Program-made: the position numbers and the translations under genes
Origin: Gymnodinialimonas phycosphaerae
Lineage (GTDB): Bacteria; Pseudomonadota; Alphaproteobacteria; Rhodobacterales; Rhodobacteraceae
Assembly: GCF_019195455.1 (NCBI RefSeq)
Contig: NZ_JAIMBW010000001.1
Span: 496,001 to 560,000, forward strand
Direction of reading: 5' to 3'
Length of the DNA stretch: 64,000 bases
Shown here: positions 56,337 through 64,000 of the stretch, in pieces
How the letters are laid out: the number at the start of each line of letters is the position of its first letter
Numbering within the stretch: the stretch's first letter is position 1
The notes under the pieces: model-generated
What the model was told of the DNA's origin: nothing
The model's database searches: none
Seen by the model: only the letters and a program-made list of their open reading frames with translations

Positions 56337-56867
56337 TCAGAACGGAATTTCGTCATCCAGATCCGAGCCACCGCCGCCGCCGCCAAATCCGCCGCCGCCG
56401 CCGCCCGAGCCACCCCGGTCATCGCCGCCAAAGCCGCCGCCCGAGCCGCCCCGGTCGTCATAACCGCCGCCGCCGCCACCGTAGCCGCCGCCACCACCAC
56501 CGCCGCCGCCGTCGCTGCGGCCGTCGAGGAACGTCAGTTCCCCCGCATAGGGGCGCAAGACGACTTCAGTGGAATAGCGATCCTGACCGCTTTGATCCTG
56601 CCATTTGCGGGTTTCCAGCTTGCCCTCGATGTAGACCTTGGAGCCTTTGCGAAGGTATTGCTCGGCCAGACGTGCGAGGTTCTCGTTGAAAATCGCGACG
56701 GAATGCCATTCGGTCCGCTCGCGTTTTTCTCCGGTGTTGCGGTCCTTCCAGTTCTCTGACGTGGCAATGCGCAGGTTGCAGACCTTGCCGCCGTTCTGGA
56801 AACTGCGCACCTCAGGGTCGCGCCCCAAGTTGCCTACCAAGATTACTTTGTTGACGGACCCGGCCAT
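56337..56867 (-). CDS. ssb: Single-stranded DNA-binding protein
   Basis: Binds single-stranded DNA in replication, recombination and repair. The 176-residue protein begins [20 protein letters not shown] and has an OB-fold with [19 protein letters not shown] and [20 protein letters not shown] Gly/Asp-rich linker with repeated GGYGGGGGG and DDRGGSGGG units leads to the DDEIPF tip that recruits partner enzymes. No LexA box was found in the spacer upstream. It is divergent from the next SLT gene. Confidence 0.98.
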   Translation of the reverse strand: MAGSVNKVILVGNLGRDPEVRSFQNGGKVCNLRIATSENWKDRNTGEKRERTEWHSVAIFNENLARLAEQYLRKGSKVYIEGKLETRKWQDQSGQDRYSTEVVLRPYAGELTFLDGRSDGGGGGGGGGYGGGGGGYDDRGGSGGGFGGDDRGGSGGGGGGFGGGGGGSDLDDEIPF

Positions 56868-57049
56868 CGCTATTCCCCCTGCTTGTCTTTGCCGCGCCCC
56901 GATTCCGGGCGCACGATTGGTGAGAGGTTAGAGCATCCGATCAAGCGTAAGAAAAGCCTTAAACCGGGCGACTTCGACGCCCCCCTAGATAAGCGCGGTC
57001 TCGCGCGCTATGTCCATGGGACCATTCCCGAGCGACCCGAGGCCTGATC

Positions 57050-57628
57050 TTGCAATTTCGTCTGCCCCTTGCTGCTTTCTCCGGTGCTCTTTGTGGCGCT
57101 CTTCTGTCGTTGCCTGTCAGCGCCCAAAGCGGCCTTGACCGGTTGGAGCGGGCCATGGGCGTCCTCGATGGGCGCGCGGCCACGCAGTATGAGTTTTCCT
57201 CGCGCTTGCGTCCCGAATCGCTTGAAACGCGGACCTTGCCGGCATTTGAAGGCGGCTACGACGGCCCGTTTCTGGATGTCGCCCGGTCTGCCGCGCGGCG
57301 TCACGGCGTGCCCGAGGATCTTTTCCTGCGCCTCGTGCAGCAGGAATCGGGTTGGAACATAGAGGCCGTCAGCCACGCGGGTGCGTTGGGGCTGGCGCAG
57401 TTGATGCCCGACACGGCAGTCTTGTTGGGCGTTGATCCGCTGGATCCTGTTGCCAACCTTGACGGGGGCGCGCGCTATCTGGCGCAGCAGTTCCGCCGGT
57501 TCGGCACGTGGCGTCTTGCGCTCGCGGCCTACAACGCAGGCCCCGAGGCGGTGGAGCGTCACGACGGTGTGCCGCCCTACGATGAGACCCAGCATTATGT
57601 CCGCGTGATCCTTGGCACACGAAGCTGA
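57050..57628 (+). CDS. Lytic transglycosylase-like SLT protein
   Basis: A 192-residue exported enzyme. A cleavable signal ([22 protein letters not shown]) is followed by the SLT domain: [20 protein letters not shown] with the catalytic glutamate, [17 protein letters not shown], and [20 protein letters not shown], all standard for the lysozyme-like fold. It cuts peptidoglycan with formation of anhydro ends. The start is TTG behind CGAGGCCTGATC. Its end overlaps the next gene by 17 bases, so they are co-translated. Confidence 0.93.
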   Translation: MQFRLPLAAFSGALCGALLSLPVSAQSGLDRLERAMGVLDGRAATQYEFSSRLRPESLETRTLPAFEGGYDGPFLDVARSAARRHGVPEDLFLRLVQQESGWNIEAVSHAGALGLAQLMPDTAVLLGVDPLDPVANLDGGARYLAQQFRRFGTWRLALAAYNAGPEAVERHDGVPPYDETQHYVRVILGTRS

Positions 57629-58205
57629 TCTGCGCGAGCCAGACAGTGAGCCGCCGCGCCTTGACCGGGCGTTGCGGGTGCTTGAAGCGATCCTGTTCTG
57701 CTGCCTGTCGACCCTTGTCCTGTTCTGGATCGCGGACCGCATGCGCGGCGTGGATTTCGACCCGATTGCCGTGACCCCCTGCATCGGCGCGGCCTGCGTG
57801 CCCTATGTGGGCCCCCATGCGGGAAGTCCCTGGTCGGTCTACACGCAGGGCCTTGAGCCCCGAGAGGCCACGTCATTTTCGGCCACCAACATGTGCACCC
57901 AATTGGCCGACACCTTGCAGTTGCGCGGGACCGAGGCGGAGGGCGTGGATCTGATCATTGATCTGATGACCAGCCGGGGGACAGTCACCGTCTCCAACCT
58001 CGATGAGGCCACGGTGCGGATCGCCCCGGGGCCGCGCAATGACGGGTTTTTCGACGTGATCCGGGATGGGCTGTCGTGGACGCCCACGCGCGGGTGTCAT
58101 CCGATCAACTACAAGCCGGTGTTCTGGCCCCTTTGGTTCAGTTGGACCCTTTTGGCGTTCCTGCGCCTGTTCCGGGGACGGCAGCAGGAATGGGCGCGTC
58201 GCTGA
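57612..58205 (+). CDS. Membrane protein of unknown function downstream of the SLT gene
   Basis: A 197-residue protein with two hydrophobic segments, near residue 30 ([17 protein letters not shown]) and near the end ([15 protein letters not shown]), enclosing a periplasmic domain of about 115 residues with four or five cysteines ([28 protein letters not shown]). No family recognised. The TTG start lies inside the SLT gene. The overlap suggests a shared role, possibly to hold the enzyme. Confidence 0.72.
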   Translation: MAHEADLREPDSEPPRLDRALRVLEAILFCCLSTLVLFWIADRMRGVDFDPIAVTPCIGAACVPYVGPHAGSPWSVYTQGLEPREATSFSATNMCTQLADTLQLRGTEAEGVDLIIDLMTSRGTVTVSNLDEATVRIAPGPRNDGFFDVIRDGLSWTPTRGCHPINYKPVFWPLWFSWTLLAFLRLFRGRQQEWARR

Positions 58206-58217
58206 CGGCATAGGGGT

Positions 58218-58439
58218 CTAGGCCAAAGCCTCTGGCGCTTCGGCACCCAGGGCCACCAGCCGTGCGCGCAAGTCGCTGGCCCGCGGGTCTGCCCCTTCGA
58301 GGGCATGGACATAGGCGTGGGTCAGATAGAAGGCCGCGCTGTCGCCCTTGGCCACGGCCACGTAATGGGAAATCACCCTCGACCAATCGCCTGTAGCGCG
58401 GGCGTGGCGCAGGGAGATGTCGAAGAGGTCCTCTCCCAT
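58218..58439 (-). CDS. 73-residue protein paired with the Rieske oxygenase
   Basis: A small soluble protein, MGEDLFDISLRHARATGDW followed by SRVISHYVAVAKGDSAAFYLTHAYVHALEGAD, helical in character and TPR-like in feel but too short for a full repeat array. It starts four bases after the oxygenase stop codon (TGA CGCA ATG), so the two are translationally linked. No function or family recognised. It may be a maturation or scaffold partner of the oxygenase. Confidence 0.65.
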   Translation of the reverse strand: MGEDLFDISLRHARATGDWSRVISHYVAVAKGDSAAFYLTHAYVHALEGADPRASDLRARLVALGAEAPEALA

Positions 58440-58443
58440 TGCG

Positions 58444-59586
58444 TCAGCCCGCCGCCTCGATCCTGGAGGCCACCCACGCGTGGAACAGATGCGTCGGGCC
58501 GTCCATGGCCGGAGAGAATCGCCCGCCGTCAAAGCCGTCCGCCGCGCGGCCACGTTGCATGCCTTCGACCACGAAGATGTCTTCCTCGAACACATTCTGC
58601 CACAGCCGCGCGTTCTTGGCGCGCAGGGCCGGGTCGGTGTCGGTCGTGGGATAATAGATGTGCACATGTTCCCGGGTCCGGTTGTGGGCCACGGGCTCCA
58701 GCACGATGGCATAGGCGTGGTCGCGGTGGACGCCCATGAGGACATTGGGAAAGACCGAGATATATTCCGCGCCCGTGTCCCAGAAGGTGCCGAGGTCCTT
58801 GAAATCCGGGAAGGTCTTGTCATCCTCGCCGGTCAATTGGCGGTAGACATAAGACCCTTGCCCCGAGAACTTGCCGGGCGCCTCGATATGATAGTGGTCC
58901 TCCAGCTTGGAGTAGGTGTTGAGCGCCGGATGCACCCAGGGCAAGTGATAGCTTTCGCAATAGTTCTCCACGGCCAGTTTCCAGTTCGTCGCCAGATCCA
59001 GTGTGAAGGTGCTGTCGGCGCCGCCGTGGTGCATTGGTTGGTCGAACTCGGCCCACCGTTGCAGAAGCTCGGCGTGGACCTCTTCGAACGGGGGGGCCTT
59101 TCCCGACAGGTTGATGAAGACGACGTCGCGCCAGATGTGGCTGCGCACTTCGGCCAGGCCCAGGGCGGCACGGTCGATGCCGGGATGGGCGTTCTGACCG
59201 GGGCCGCCCACGTGTGGGGTGGCGACCAGCTTGCCGGATTTGGAATAGCACCAGGAATGATAGGGGCAGCGGATCGCGCCCTCGATCTTGCGCGGCTCCG
59301 CCACAAGGATCATGCCGCGATGGCGGCAGATGTTGAAGAACACGCGCACCGCGCCGTCGTCGTCGCGCAGCAGCAGAAGTGGCTGGCCAAGGAATTCGAT
59401 CGGCTTGGCGTCGCCGACCTCGGGCACATCAGCGCCCACGGCGAGGGCGGCCCATTCGGCATGCAGGACGGCTGCGTTTTCAGCCGCGATGGTCACAGGG
59501 TCCATGTAATGGCTGTTGGGCAGGCCGCGGGCGCGGTCGATCGGGGCCATGACATCAGCAAGGGGGCGGGCGAGGTCATCATGCAT
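58444..59586 (-). CDS. Rieske non-haem iron oxygenase, alpha subunit
   Basis: A 380-residue ring-hydroxylating or N-demethylating type oxygenase. The Rieske [2Fe-2S] ligands are in CRHRG and CPYHSWCYSKSG. The catalytic mononuclear iron site is NWKLAVENYCESYHLPWVHP (two histidines), with an acid expected further on. The C-terminal domain is complete. No reductase or beta subunit is adjacent, so electrons must come from elsewhere. In marine Rhodobacterales such enzymes act on betaines, carnitine or aromatic acids, but the substrate is not shown here. Start at MHDDLARPL; the frame is open further upstream. Confidence 0.92.
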   Translation of the reverse strand: MHDDLARPLADVMAPIDRARGLPNSHYMDPVTIAAENAAVLHAEWAALAVGADVPEVGDAKPIEFLGQPLLLLRDDDGAVRVFFNICRHRGMILVAEPRKIEGAIRCPYHSWCYSKSGKLVATPHVGGPGQNAHPGIDRAALGLAEVRSHIWRDVVFINLSGKAPPFEEVHAELLQRWAEFDQPMHHGGADSTFTLDLATNWKLAVENYCESYHLPWVHPALNTYSKLEDHYHIEAPGKFSGQGSYVYRQLTGEDDKTFPDFKDLGTFWDTGAEYISVFPNVLMGVHRDHAYAIVLEPVAHNRTREHVHIYYPTTDTDPALRAKNARLWQNVFEEDIFVVEGMQRGRAADGFDGGRFSPAMDGPTHLFHAWVASRIEAAG

Positions 59587-59719
59587 CGGGGCGCTCCTGA
59601 ATCGTCCGGGGCGGACGGACAAAGCGTGGCGCTGGTACGCCCGCAAATCTTGCCGCAAAGCGACAAATTCCGGACGTGCAAAGACATGTGCCCACGGCAT
59701 GGCGCGGGGGCGATGGGAC

Positions 59720-60304
59720 CTACGGCCCGCCCAGAAGGTCCGTGACCGGTGCGCCGGGTGGCAGATCAAGGGCCTGCCGCATCGCCGCGCGCCCCCGCGC
59801 CAGCCGCGATGTCACCGTGCCAAGGGGCAATCCGGTCCGCTGGGCGATCTCTGCGTAGGACAGCCCGTCCATCGCGCGCATTTTCAACAGCACCTGCTGG
59901 TCTTCCGACAATGCGGCCAGCGCCTCCAGCGCCTCGGCGCAGGCCAGCCGCGTGGCCCCGTCCGAGCCGCGCGGGGCGACGATGTCCTCGGGCTCGATGT
60001 CCATGGGCGGTGCGAAAGAGCCGCGCCGGAACGCCCGATGGCGCAGGGTGGCGAAGGCATAGGCGCGCAGGTCGTCGATGGGGGCGGCATCGGTACCGGC
60101 CTCGAACGACATCGCCATGCGCGACCAGACCCGTAGCAGCGTGTCCTGCACCAGATCATCCGCGTCCTCGCCCGAGCGGGCGAGGCGCCGGGCCGAGCGG
60201 CGCAGGTCCGTGAGCAGCGCGGTGAAGATGCGGCTATGGGGCAGGGCGCCGGAGGCGTCCTCCTCAAGGGGGAGGGGCGGGGCTGGAGGGGGAGACGGGG
60301 ACAT
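59720..60304 (-). CDS. ECF RNA polymerase sigma factor
   Basis: A 194-residue sigma factor with a 25-residue Pro-rich N-terminal extension. Region 2 is seen as RRLARSGEDADDLVQDTLLRVWSRM and region 4 as LSYAEIAQRTGLPLGTVTSRLARGRAAMR, separated by a short linker, so no region 3 and a typical ECF. No anti-sigma gene is adjacent. The nearest neighbour upstream is a divergent EF-hand gene across 315 bases, a possible target. The start ATG is well before region 2, but a later start cannot be excluded. Confidence 0.93.
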   Translation of the reverse strand: MSPSPPPAPPLPLEEDASGALPHSRIFTALLTDLRRSARRLARSGEDADDLVQDTLLRVWSRMAMSFEAGTDAAPIDDLRAYAFATLRHRAFRRGSFAPPMDIEPEDIVAPRGSDGATRLACAEALEALAALSEDQQVLLKMRAMDGLSYAEIAQRTGLPLGTVTSRLARGRAAMRQALDLPPGAPVTDLLGGP

Positions 60305-60619
60305 GGGGCCTCGACTGTCAGGGGTTGCGTCAGCGCCTTAGACGCTGCGCCGCCCGGGATGCGCGCCGCAAGTGGCGCGCGCGGGACGGGCCCAATCGCC
60401 CCGATTGCCGCCCATGCCGGGCGGTCCTTTGCCGAGGCCCACAAGCCTCGGCGGGACGTCGCGCTTGCGCCTGCGCCCCTTGGGCAGGGTGCCGCCGACA
60501 TTCCACGCTTTCCCCCGGGCTCGGGACGAAACGGGCCCGGGCAAGCTCTTCCCTAGTAGATGCGCCGCCAATGACGGCGGGCCGCATCTGATACGCAACC
60601 AACTGAAGGGAACTTTCCC
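60305..60619. other. 315-base spacer between ECF sigma and EF-hand genes
   Basis: No gene is supported here. It must hold two divergent promoters. The part near 60500-60570 has GC-rich runs (CGGGCCCGG), and the EF-hand gene has AAGGGAA just ahead of its ATG. No clear ECF-type -35 GGAAC with its spaced -10 was found by eye. Confidence 0.6.
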
Positions 60620-60889
60620 ATGCGATCCCAATTTGACAAACCTCGCCTTGGCGCGATCACCGCGGCGACCGCCTTCGCTGTTCTCGTGGGCGGCGCAAGC
60701 CTTGCCATGGGGCAGGCCGAAACCATCGACGCGGACGGCGACGGTATGGTCAGCTTCGCCGAACTGCTGGTGCTGATGCCCGCCCTGAGTGAAGCGGAAT
60801 ATCAGGCGCTCGACGCCGATGCCGACGGCCTTCTGAGCGGTGACGAGATCGGGGCCGCACAAGAAGCGGGGCTTATTCCAGCCAGCTGA
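60620..60889 (+). CDS. Small secreted EF-hand protein
   Basis: An 89-residue protein with an N-terminal signal segment (ITAATAFAVLVGGASLAMGQA). Two calcium loops follow: DADGDGMVSFAE and DADADGLLSGDE, each with Asp at positions 1, 3 and 5 and a Glu at 12, so both should bind calcium. It is thus probably a periplasmic calcium sensor or buffer. It faces away from the ECF sigma gene. A good ribosome site (AAGGGAACTTTCCC) supports the ATG. Confidence 0.9.
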   Translation: MRSQFDKPRLGAITAATAFAVLVGGASLAMGQAETIDADGDGMVSFAELLVLMPALSEAEYQALDADADGLLSGDEIGAAQEAGLIPAS

Positions 60890-61003
60890 CGTGGTCCCCA
60901 CCCTTGGCCTGCGTCCGGCGCGGGCCAGGGGGCAGGCGCGGGGGCGGGGCAGACGGCCCCCGCGTCTTGAATACCCGCCCGGGCGTTCGTGTTGCGCCCG
61001 CGC

Positions 61004-61096
61004 CAAGTTTTTTGCAAAAAACTTGTAAAAGCCTTTCAAGGCTTTTGCGTGCCCAAGCCTTTTGAAAAAGGCTTGTAAGAGCCTTGCAAGGCTCTT
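61004..61096. repeat. Four tandem palindromes, spaced about 24 bases
   Basis: Centres at about 61014, 61036, 61064 and 61086 carry arms CAAGTTTTTT, AAAAGCCTT, CAAGCCTTTT and AAGAGCCTTG with their complements, all perfect. Several centre on TTGCAA or TTNAA. They lie between the converging EF-hand gene and the leftward secreted protein gene and could end both. A related pair follows trkH. Confidence 0.85.
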
Positions 61097-61111
61097 GGCC
61101 CCGTGGCGATG

Positions 61112-61717
61112 TCAGTCGCCAAAGGGATCCGGGATCGGGGCGTAGCCCGGCAAGCGGCCTCTGTTGAGGCCCCAGACCTGATTAAGATATGTGCCCTGGG
61201 CCACCACGACACTATCAAGGGTGGATCGCGCCGAGGTGCCCTCGGACGTTTCGGCCAAGGGCTCGGTCGTGGTGAAGGAGACGACGGTGTCGCCCCCCTC
61301 GATCTCGTAGGTGGTGAAGTAGGCCGCGACCTCTCCGAAGGCGCCCGCGCGGCCCACGTTGGCGAAAACGATCCCCTCCGATCCGAACCGCGCCTGCAAA
61401 TCGGCTTGCGTGGTTTGCCCAAACCGGATGCCGGAGATCGGTGTATCCACCGGGCCCCCGGCCGCGGGGCGCAGTTCAACGAAATGCACGTCGCCCGTCT
61501 CGCTATCGGCAATGGCTGTCACTTGCAGGCCCGCCAGATCCGCCCAATAGCGCCGGGTAAGCGGCGCTTGGGTTTGCGTATCGTCTGGCTGGGGCAGACT
61601 GGCCGGAACAGGCGCGCCCAGGGTGATCCCGTGCACGGTTTGCGCCGACAGGGGCGCGCCGTAGAACAGGGGCCCGGCGCAGGCAAGCACCAGCCCAAGC
61701 ACCAGGAGGGCGCGCAA
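61112..61717 (-). CDS. Secreted protein of unknown function after ilvN
   Basis: A protein of about 201 residues starting at TTG immediately after the ilvN stop codon (TGATCTTG). It has a signal peptide (RALLVLGLVLACAGPLFYGA, cleavage after LSAQ). The mature part is beta-like with HGITLGAPVPASLPQPDD and FANVGRAGAFGEVAAYFTT; no catalytic motif. It resembles in layout, though not in alignable length, the other secreted proteins of the ilv cluster. The start is inferred from the signal peptide and the join with ilvN. Confidence 0.72.
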   Translation of the reverse strand: MRALLVLGLVLACAGPLFYGAPLSAQTVHGITLGAPVPASLPQPDDTQTQAPLTRRYWADLAGLQVTAIADSETGDVHFVELRPAAGGPVDTPISGIRFGQTTQADLQARFGSEGIVFANVGRAGAFGEVAAYFTTYEIEGGDTVVSFTTTEPLAETSEGTSARSTLDSVVVAQGTYLNQVWGLNRGRLPGYAPIPDPFGD

Positions 61718-61719
61718 GA

Positions 61720-62277
61720 TCAGAGGCCCCGTGCGATGGCGGCGACGCCCGTGCGCGCCAGTTTCACCTCGCCCAAGGGGCGCATCAACTCGCAAAAGGC
61801 GTCGATCTTGTCGGGCATGCCGGTCATTTCGAACACGAACGACTCCAGCGTGCTGTCGACCACATTGGCGCGGAAGATCTCGGCGATGCGCAGGGCCTCC
61901 ACGCGCTTCTCGCCCTTGGCGATGACTTTGATCAGCGACAGCTCGCGCGCCACGAAGGGGCCTTCCACGGTCATGTCCGAGACTTCGTGAACCGGCACCA
62001 TGCGCCCCAGCTGCATCTTGATCTGGTTGATGATCTGCGGCGTGCCGGAGGTCACGATGGTGATGCGCGAACGGTGGCCGTTGTGGTCCACCTCTGCCAC
62101 GGTGAGGCTTTCGATGTTGTAGCCGCGCCCGGCAAAGAGCCCGATGACGCGCGCAAGCACGCCGGGTTCGTTCTCGACCAGGATGGCGAGGGTGTGGGTC
62201 TCGATATCCTCGCTCAGGTGCGAGCGGAGGTCATAGGCAGAATGGCTGGTGGAGCCTTGTTCGATGTTGAGGGCCAT
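61720..62277 (-). CDS. ilvN: Acetolactate synthase small (regulatory) subunit
   Basis: The ACT-domain regulatory subunit of acetohydroxyacid synthase, which confers valine feedback. The 185-residue protein shows an ACT core in ETHTLAILVENEPGVLARVI and LFAGRGYNIESLTVAEVD, followed by the second C-terminal ACT-like domain (FRANVVDSTLESFVFEMTG). ATG gives MALNIEQGSTSHSAYD. Its catalytic partner IlvB lies upstream on the same strand but two secreted protein genes stand in between, an unusual layout. A secreted protein gene starts at its stop codon. Confidence 0.97.
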   Translation of the reverse strand: MALNIEQGSTSHSAYDLRSHLSEDIETHTLAILVENEPGVLARVIGLFAGRGYNIESLTVAEVDHNGHRSRITIVTSGTPQIINQIKMQLGRMVPVHEVSDMTVEGPFVARELSLIKVIAKGEKRVEALRIAEIFRANVVDSTLESFVFEMTGMPDKIDAFCELMRPLGEVKLARTGVAAIARGL

Positions 62278-62291
62278 GGGGTGCGGACTTT

Positions 62292-62939
62292 CTATTGCGG
62301 GAGTATGGTCAGGGGGAAGGCCTCTGCCAGCGGCAGTGCGAAGGGGGTGGCCTCGGGGGGCGGCGGGGTTTGTTGCATGTCCGCCAGCATGGGATAGTGC
62401 GTGACGCTCGTTTGGTCGAACAAAGTGGCGGACATGAGAATCGCGTGAGGTGGCATGTCTGCCAGGCTGGTTACGTCGTTGGCGTCGTGATCGGCGTCCA
62501 AATGGCCGAAGAACGCCAGCGTGAGTATGACCTCGGGGTGATCGGCCAACGTATAGGACAGAAATCCACCACCGGGCGGCAGGCCTTGCCACGTCCCAGC
62601 GGTCTCGAAAGCATATCCTTCCGATCCCGCGAGGGCCAAAGCCTCGCTCAACCGCGTTACTCCGACTTGAAATCCATCAGACGGGGGGGGGTGAAGCAGC
62701 GTAGGCGGCAGAGCGGCCAAAGTGAGCGCGATTATTTCACCATCGGCGTGCATGACGCCAAGTGTGCGCTCGAACGGCAGTGGATAGATCGCAGAAATGA
62801 ATCCATCGTCGGTTTGTCGATCAAGAGGCTCGCCAATTCGCTCCAGCGCAGACGTAGGCATGCCAGGCAACAGGCCCCGAAAATCCTGGGCGCTGGCGGG
62901 CAAGGCGCAGAGCAGAAAAAGGGCCACGACGCGGATCAT
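62292..62939 (-). CDS. Secreted protein of unknown function, second in the ilv cluster
   Basis: A 215-residue exported protein with a clear signal peptide MIRVVALFLLCALPASAQ. The mature part has LLPGMPTSALERIGEPLDRQ and a late DFGHLDAD-like loop (FFGHLDADHDANDVTSL) rich in acids that might bind a metal. No family recognised. Its ATG overlaps the stop of the gene before (ATGA), and ilvN starts 14 bases after it ends, so it is part of the ilv unit. Confidence 0.75.
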   Translation of the reverse strand: MIRVVALFLLCALPASAQDFRGLLPGMPTSALERIGEPLDRQTDDGFISAIYPLPFERTLGVMHADGEIIALTLAALPPTLLHPPPSDGFQVGVTRLSEALALAGSEGYAFETAGTWQGLPPGGGFLSYTLADHPEVILTLAFFGHLDADHDANDVTSLADMPPHAILMSATLFDQTSVTHYPMLADMQQTPPPPEATPFALPLAEAFPLTILPQ

Positions 62940-63505
62940 GAGATCGGCACGCCACAGGCGGGTTCGGGGGGCAATTGCGGGAAATCGGCGTCGAACGACT
63001 CGAGCGCCTGGAACGGATGTTCCTGCAAGATGAACGGCGGCTCGCCGTCGTGCAACCCGTAGCGGTCGCCGGGGAAAACGCCGCCCTCGACCACGGTCTC
63101 GAACAGGCGCACCTCGTCCCAGCAGTGGAACCCGCCGGGGTCCAGCGGCCCGAAGCCGCCGGGGGGATACTCATAGCAGACCTGTGCGCCGCTGGTGGGC
63201 AGGTCGAACAGGTCGCCGCTGTCAAGGCCGCCATCGCGGCCCGTATCGCCAGAGCCGTCATTCAGACGCTCTGCCACCTCGGCGTCGGAATACACACCCC
63301 AGGAGCCGACGATCACGTCGGGCAGATCGTGATACCACAAAAACGCCGTCCCATCGCCGGCAGTGTATTCGATCTGATTGCCGGAGGTGTCGTAGAAATG
63401 GACGGTCCGCCCGCAGAGGAGGTCGAAGAGGGCGTCGACCGCCCCCTGCGCGTTTGCTTGACCGGGCAGTGCGGCCAGCGCGAGAAGCGCGGCAAGCCGT
63501 CTCAC
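62936..63505 (-). CDS. Secreted protein of unknown function, first in the ilv cluster
   Basis: A 189-residue protein with a GTG start in the ilvB stop (GTGA overlap). It has a signal peptide (RRLAALLALAALPGQANA). The mature part has TVHFYDTSGNQIEYTAGDG, VIVGSWGVYSDAEVAERL and a cysteine pair (QVCYEYPPGG; FHCWDEV) and ends CGVPIS. Unknown function; it may bind calcium (DGSGDTGRDGGLDSGD). It lies directly after ilvB and is coupled to it and to the next gene. Confidence 0.75.
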   Translation of the reverse strand: MRRLAALLALAALPGQANAQGAVDALFDLLCGRTVHFYDTSGNQIEYTAGDGTAFLWYHDLPDVIVGSWGVYSDAEVAERLNDGSGDTGRDGGLDSGDLFDLPTSGAQVCYEYPPGGFGPLDPGGFHCWDEVRLFETVVEGGVFPGDRYGLHDGEPPFILQEHPFQALESFDADFPQLPPEPACGVPIS

Positions 63506-64000
63506 ACCAACACGCCGCCCGCGTCGCCGATGGCGCCTTGGGTGTCGGCCTCGCCCAGAAGCATCTCGTTGTGGGCCTTGCCGGAGGGGATCATCGGGAA
63601 GCAGTTTTCGTGCTTCTCCACCAGGCAATCGAAGATCACGGGGCCGTCGTAGTTGAGCATCTCCATGATCGCGTCGTCCAGATCCTTGGGGTCCGAGCAG
63701 AGGATGCCCTTGGCGCCGAACGCCTCGGCCAGCTTCACGAAATCGGGCAGGGCCTCGGACCAGCTTTCGGAATACCGCTCGCCGTGGAGCAGCTCCTGCC
63801 ACTGGCGCACCATGCCGAGGCGTTCGTTGTTGAGGATGAACTGCTTGACGGGCAGGCGGTATTGTACGGCTGTCCCCATCTCTTGCATGTTCATCAGCCA
63901 CGACGCTTCACCGGCGACGTTGATCACCAGTGCCTCGGGATGCGCGACCTGCACGCCGACGGAGGCGGGCGTGCCGTAGCCCATGGTGCCAAGCCCGCCG
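63502..64000 (-). CDS. ilvB: Acetolactate synthase large subunit, C-terminal part (cut by window)
   Basis: The catalytic subunit of acetohydroxyacid synthase, first step of branched-chain amino acid synthesis. About 165 residues of the C-terminal thiamine diphosphate domain are in the window: MGYGTPASVGVQVAHPEA, VKQFILNNERLGMVRQWQEL and FDCLVEKHENCFPMIPSG. The rest, with the ThDP glutamate, lies to the right of the window. Its TGA overlaps the GTG of a secreted protein gene. Confidence 0.97.
   Translation of the reverse strand, partial: GGLGTMGYGTPASVGVQVAHPEALVINVAGEASWLMNMQEMGTAVQYRLPVKQFILNNERLGMVRQWQELLHGERYSESWSEALPDFVKLAEAFGAKGILCSDPKDLDDAIMEMLNYDGPVIFDCLVEKHENCFPMIPSGKAHNEMLLGEADTQGAIGDAGGVLV

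Overview
The window is a GC-rich chromosomal segment of an alphaproteobacterium, most likely of the Rhodobacterales (Roseobacter group). This rests on the gene repertoire (trpGD, trpC, moaC, moeA, lexA in one run; FolE2-type GTP cyclohydrolase; VPLPA-CTERM surface protein; RTX protein; malate synthase G), a SAM-II riboswitch, an alphaproteobacterial LexA operator of the GAAC-N7-GAAC type, and short intergenic repeats of a kind common in this order. Species is not determined. Nearly all of it is ordinary chromosome. I see no phage, transposase, CRISPR array, rRNA or plasmid genes, and the only tRNA is an isoleucine tRNA with a CAT anticodon.

Layout. 1-2.4 kb: end of a sensor kinase, an AT-rich orphan gene and tRNA-Ile. 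2.4-7.4 kb: glycosyltransferase, purM-purN, RNase D, a lipoprotein and sufE. 7.5-12.8 kb: gltA and gltX facing away from comEC, then a tiny DUF2256 gene. 12.8-17 kb: malate synthase G, then ppk2, a DUF465 gene and cytochrome b561 behind an FNR-type box. 17-23 kb: a membrane-stress block reading leftward (29-residue membrane peptide, XpaC, TelA, DUF2927 lipoprotein, VPLPA-CTERM protein, SPFH-GYF protein). 23-27 kb: SAM-II riboswitch, metZ, an acetyltransferase, an amidotransferase and folE2. 27-34.4 kb: small secreted and membrane proteins, TrkH, BaiN-like flavoprotein, DnaJ-like protein, BolA, DUF4177 protein and gatB. 34.4-44.4 kb: RTX protein, two tandem SLT lysozyme-like paralogues, acyltransferase-like membrane protein, pepN, photolyase and lexA. 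44.5-55 kb: moeA, moaC, trpC, a DUF3592 protein, trpD, trpG, a YibQ-like protein, trpE and a PpiD-like chaperone. 55-64 kb: aminotransferase, ssb, a further SLT enzyme, a Rieske oxygenase with a 73-residue partner, an ECF sigma factor facing an EF-hand protein, and an ilvB-ilvN cluster with secreted proteins inside it.

How the parts work together. Tryptophan synthesis is split over trpE and trpGD-(DUF3592)-trpC, and trpC is translationally joined to moaC-moeA for molybdenum cofactor. metZ supplies homocysteine and is probably shut off by S-adenosylmethionine through the riboswitch. Many neighbours overlap by 1 to 4 bases (purM/purN, metZ/GNAT/GATase, trpG/trpD, moaC/moeA, ilvB/secreted/secreted), so translational coupling is frequent. 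Convergent pairs often end in shared stop codons or in palindromes that could terminate both strands.

The parts that best repay attention are the TelA/XpaC/SPFH block with its tiny membrane peptide, the secreted proteins inside the ilv cluster, the Rieske oxygenase with its small partner, the ECF/EF-hand pair, the twin SLT paralogues, and the families of dispersed palindromes.
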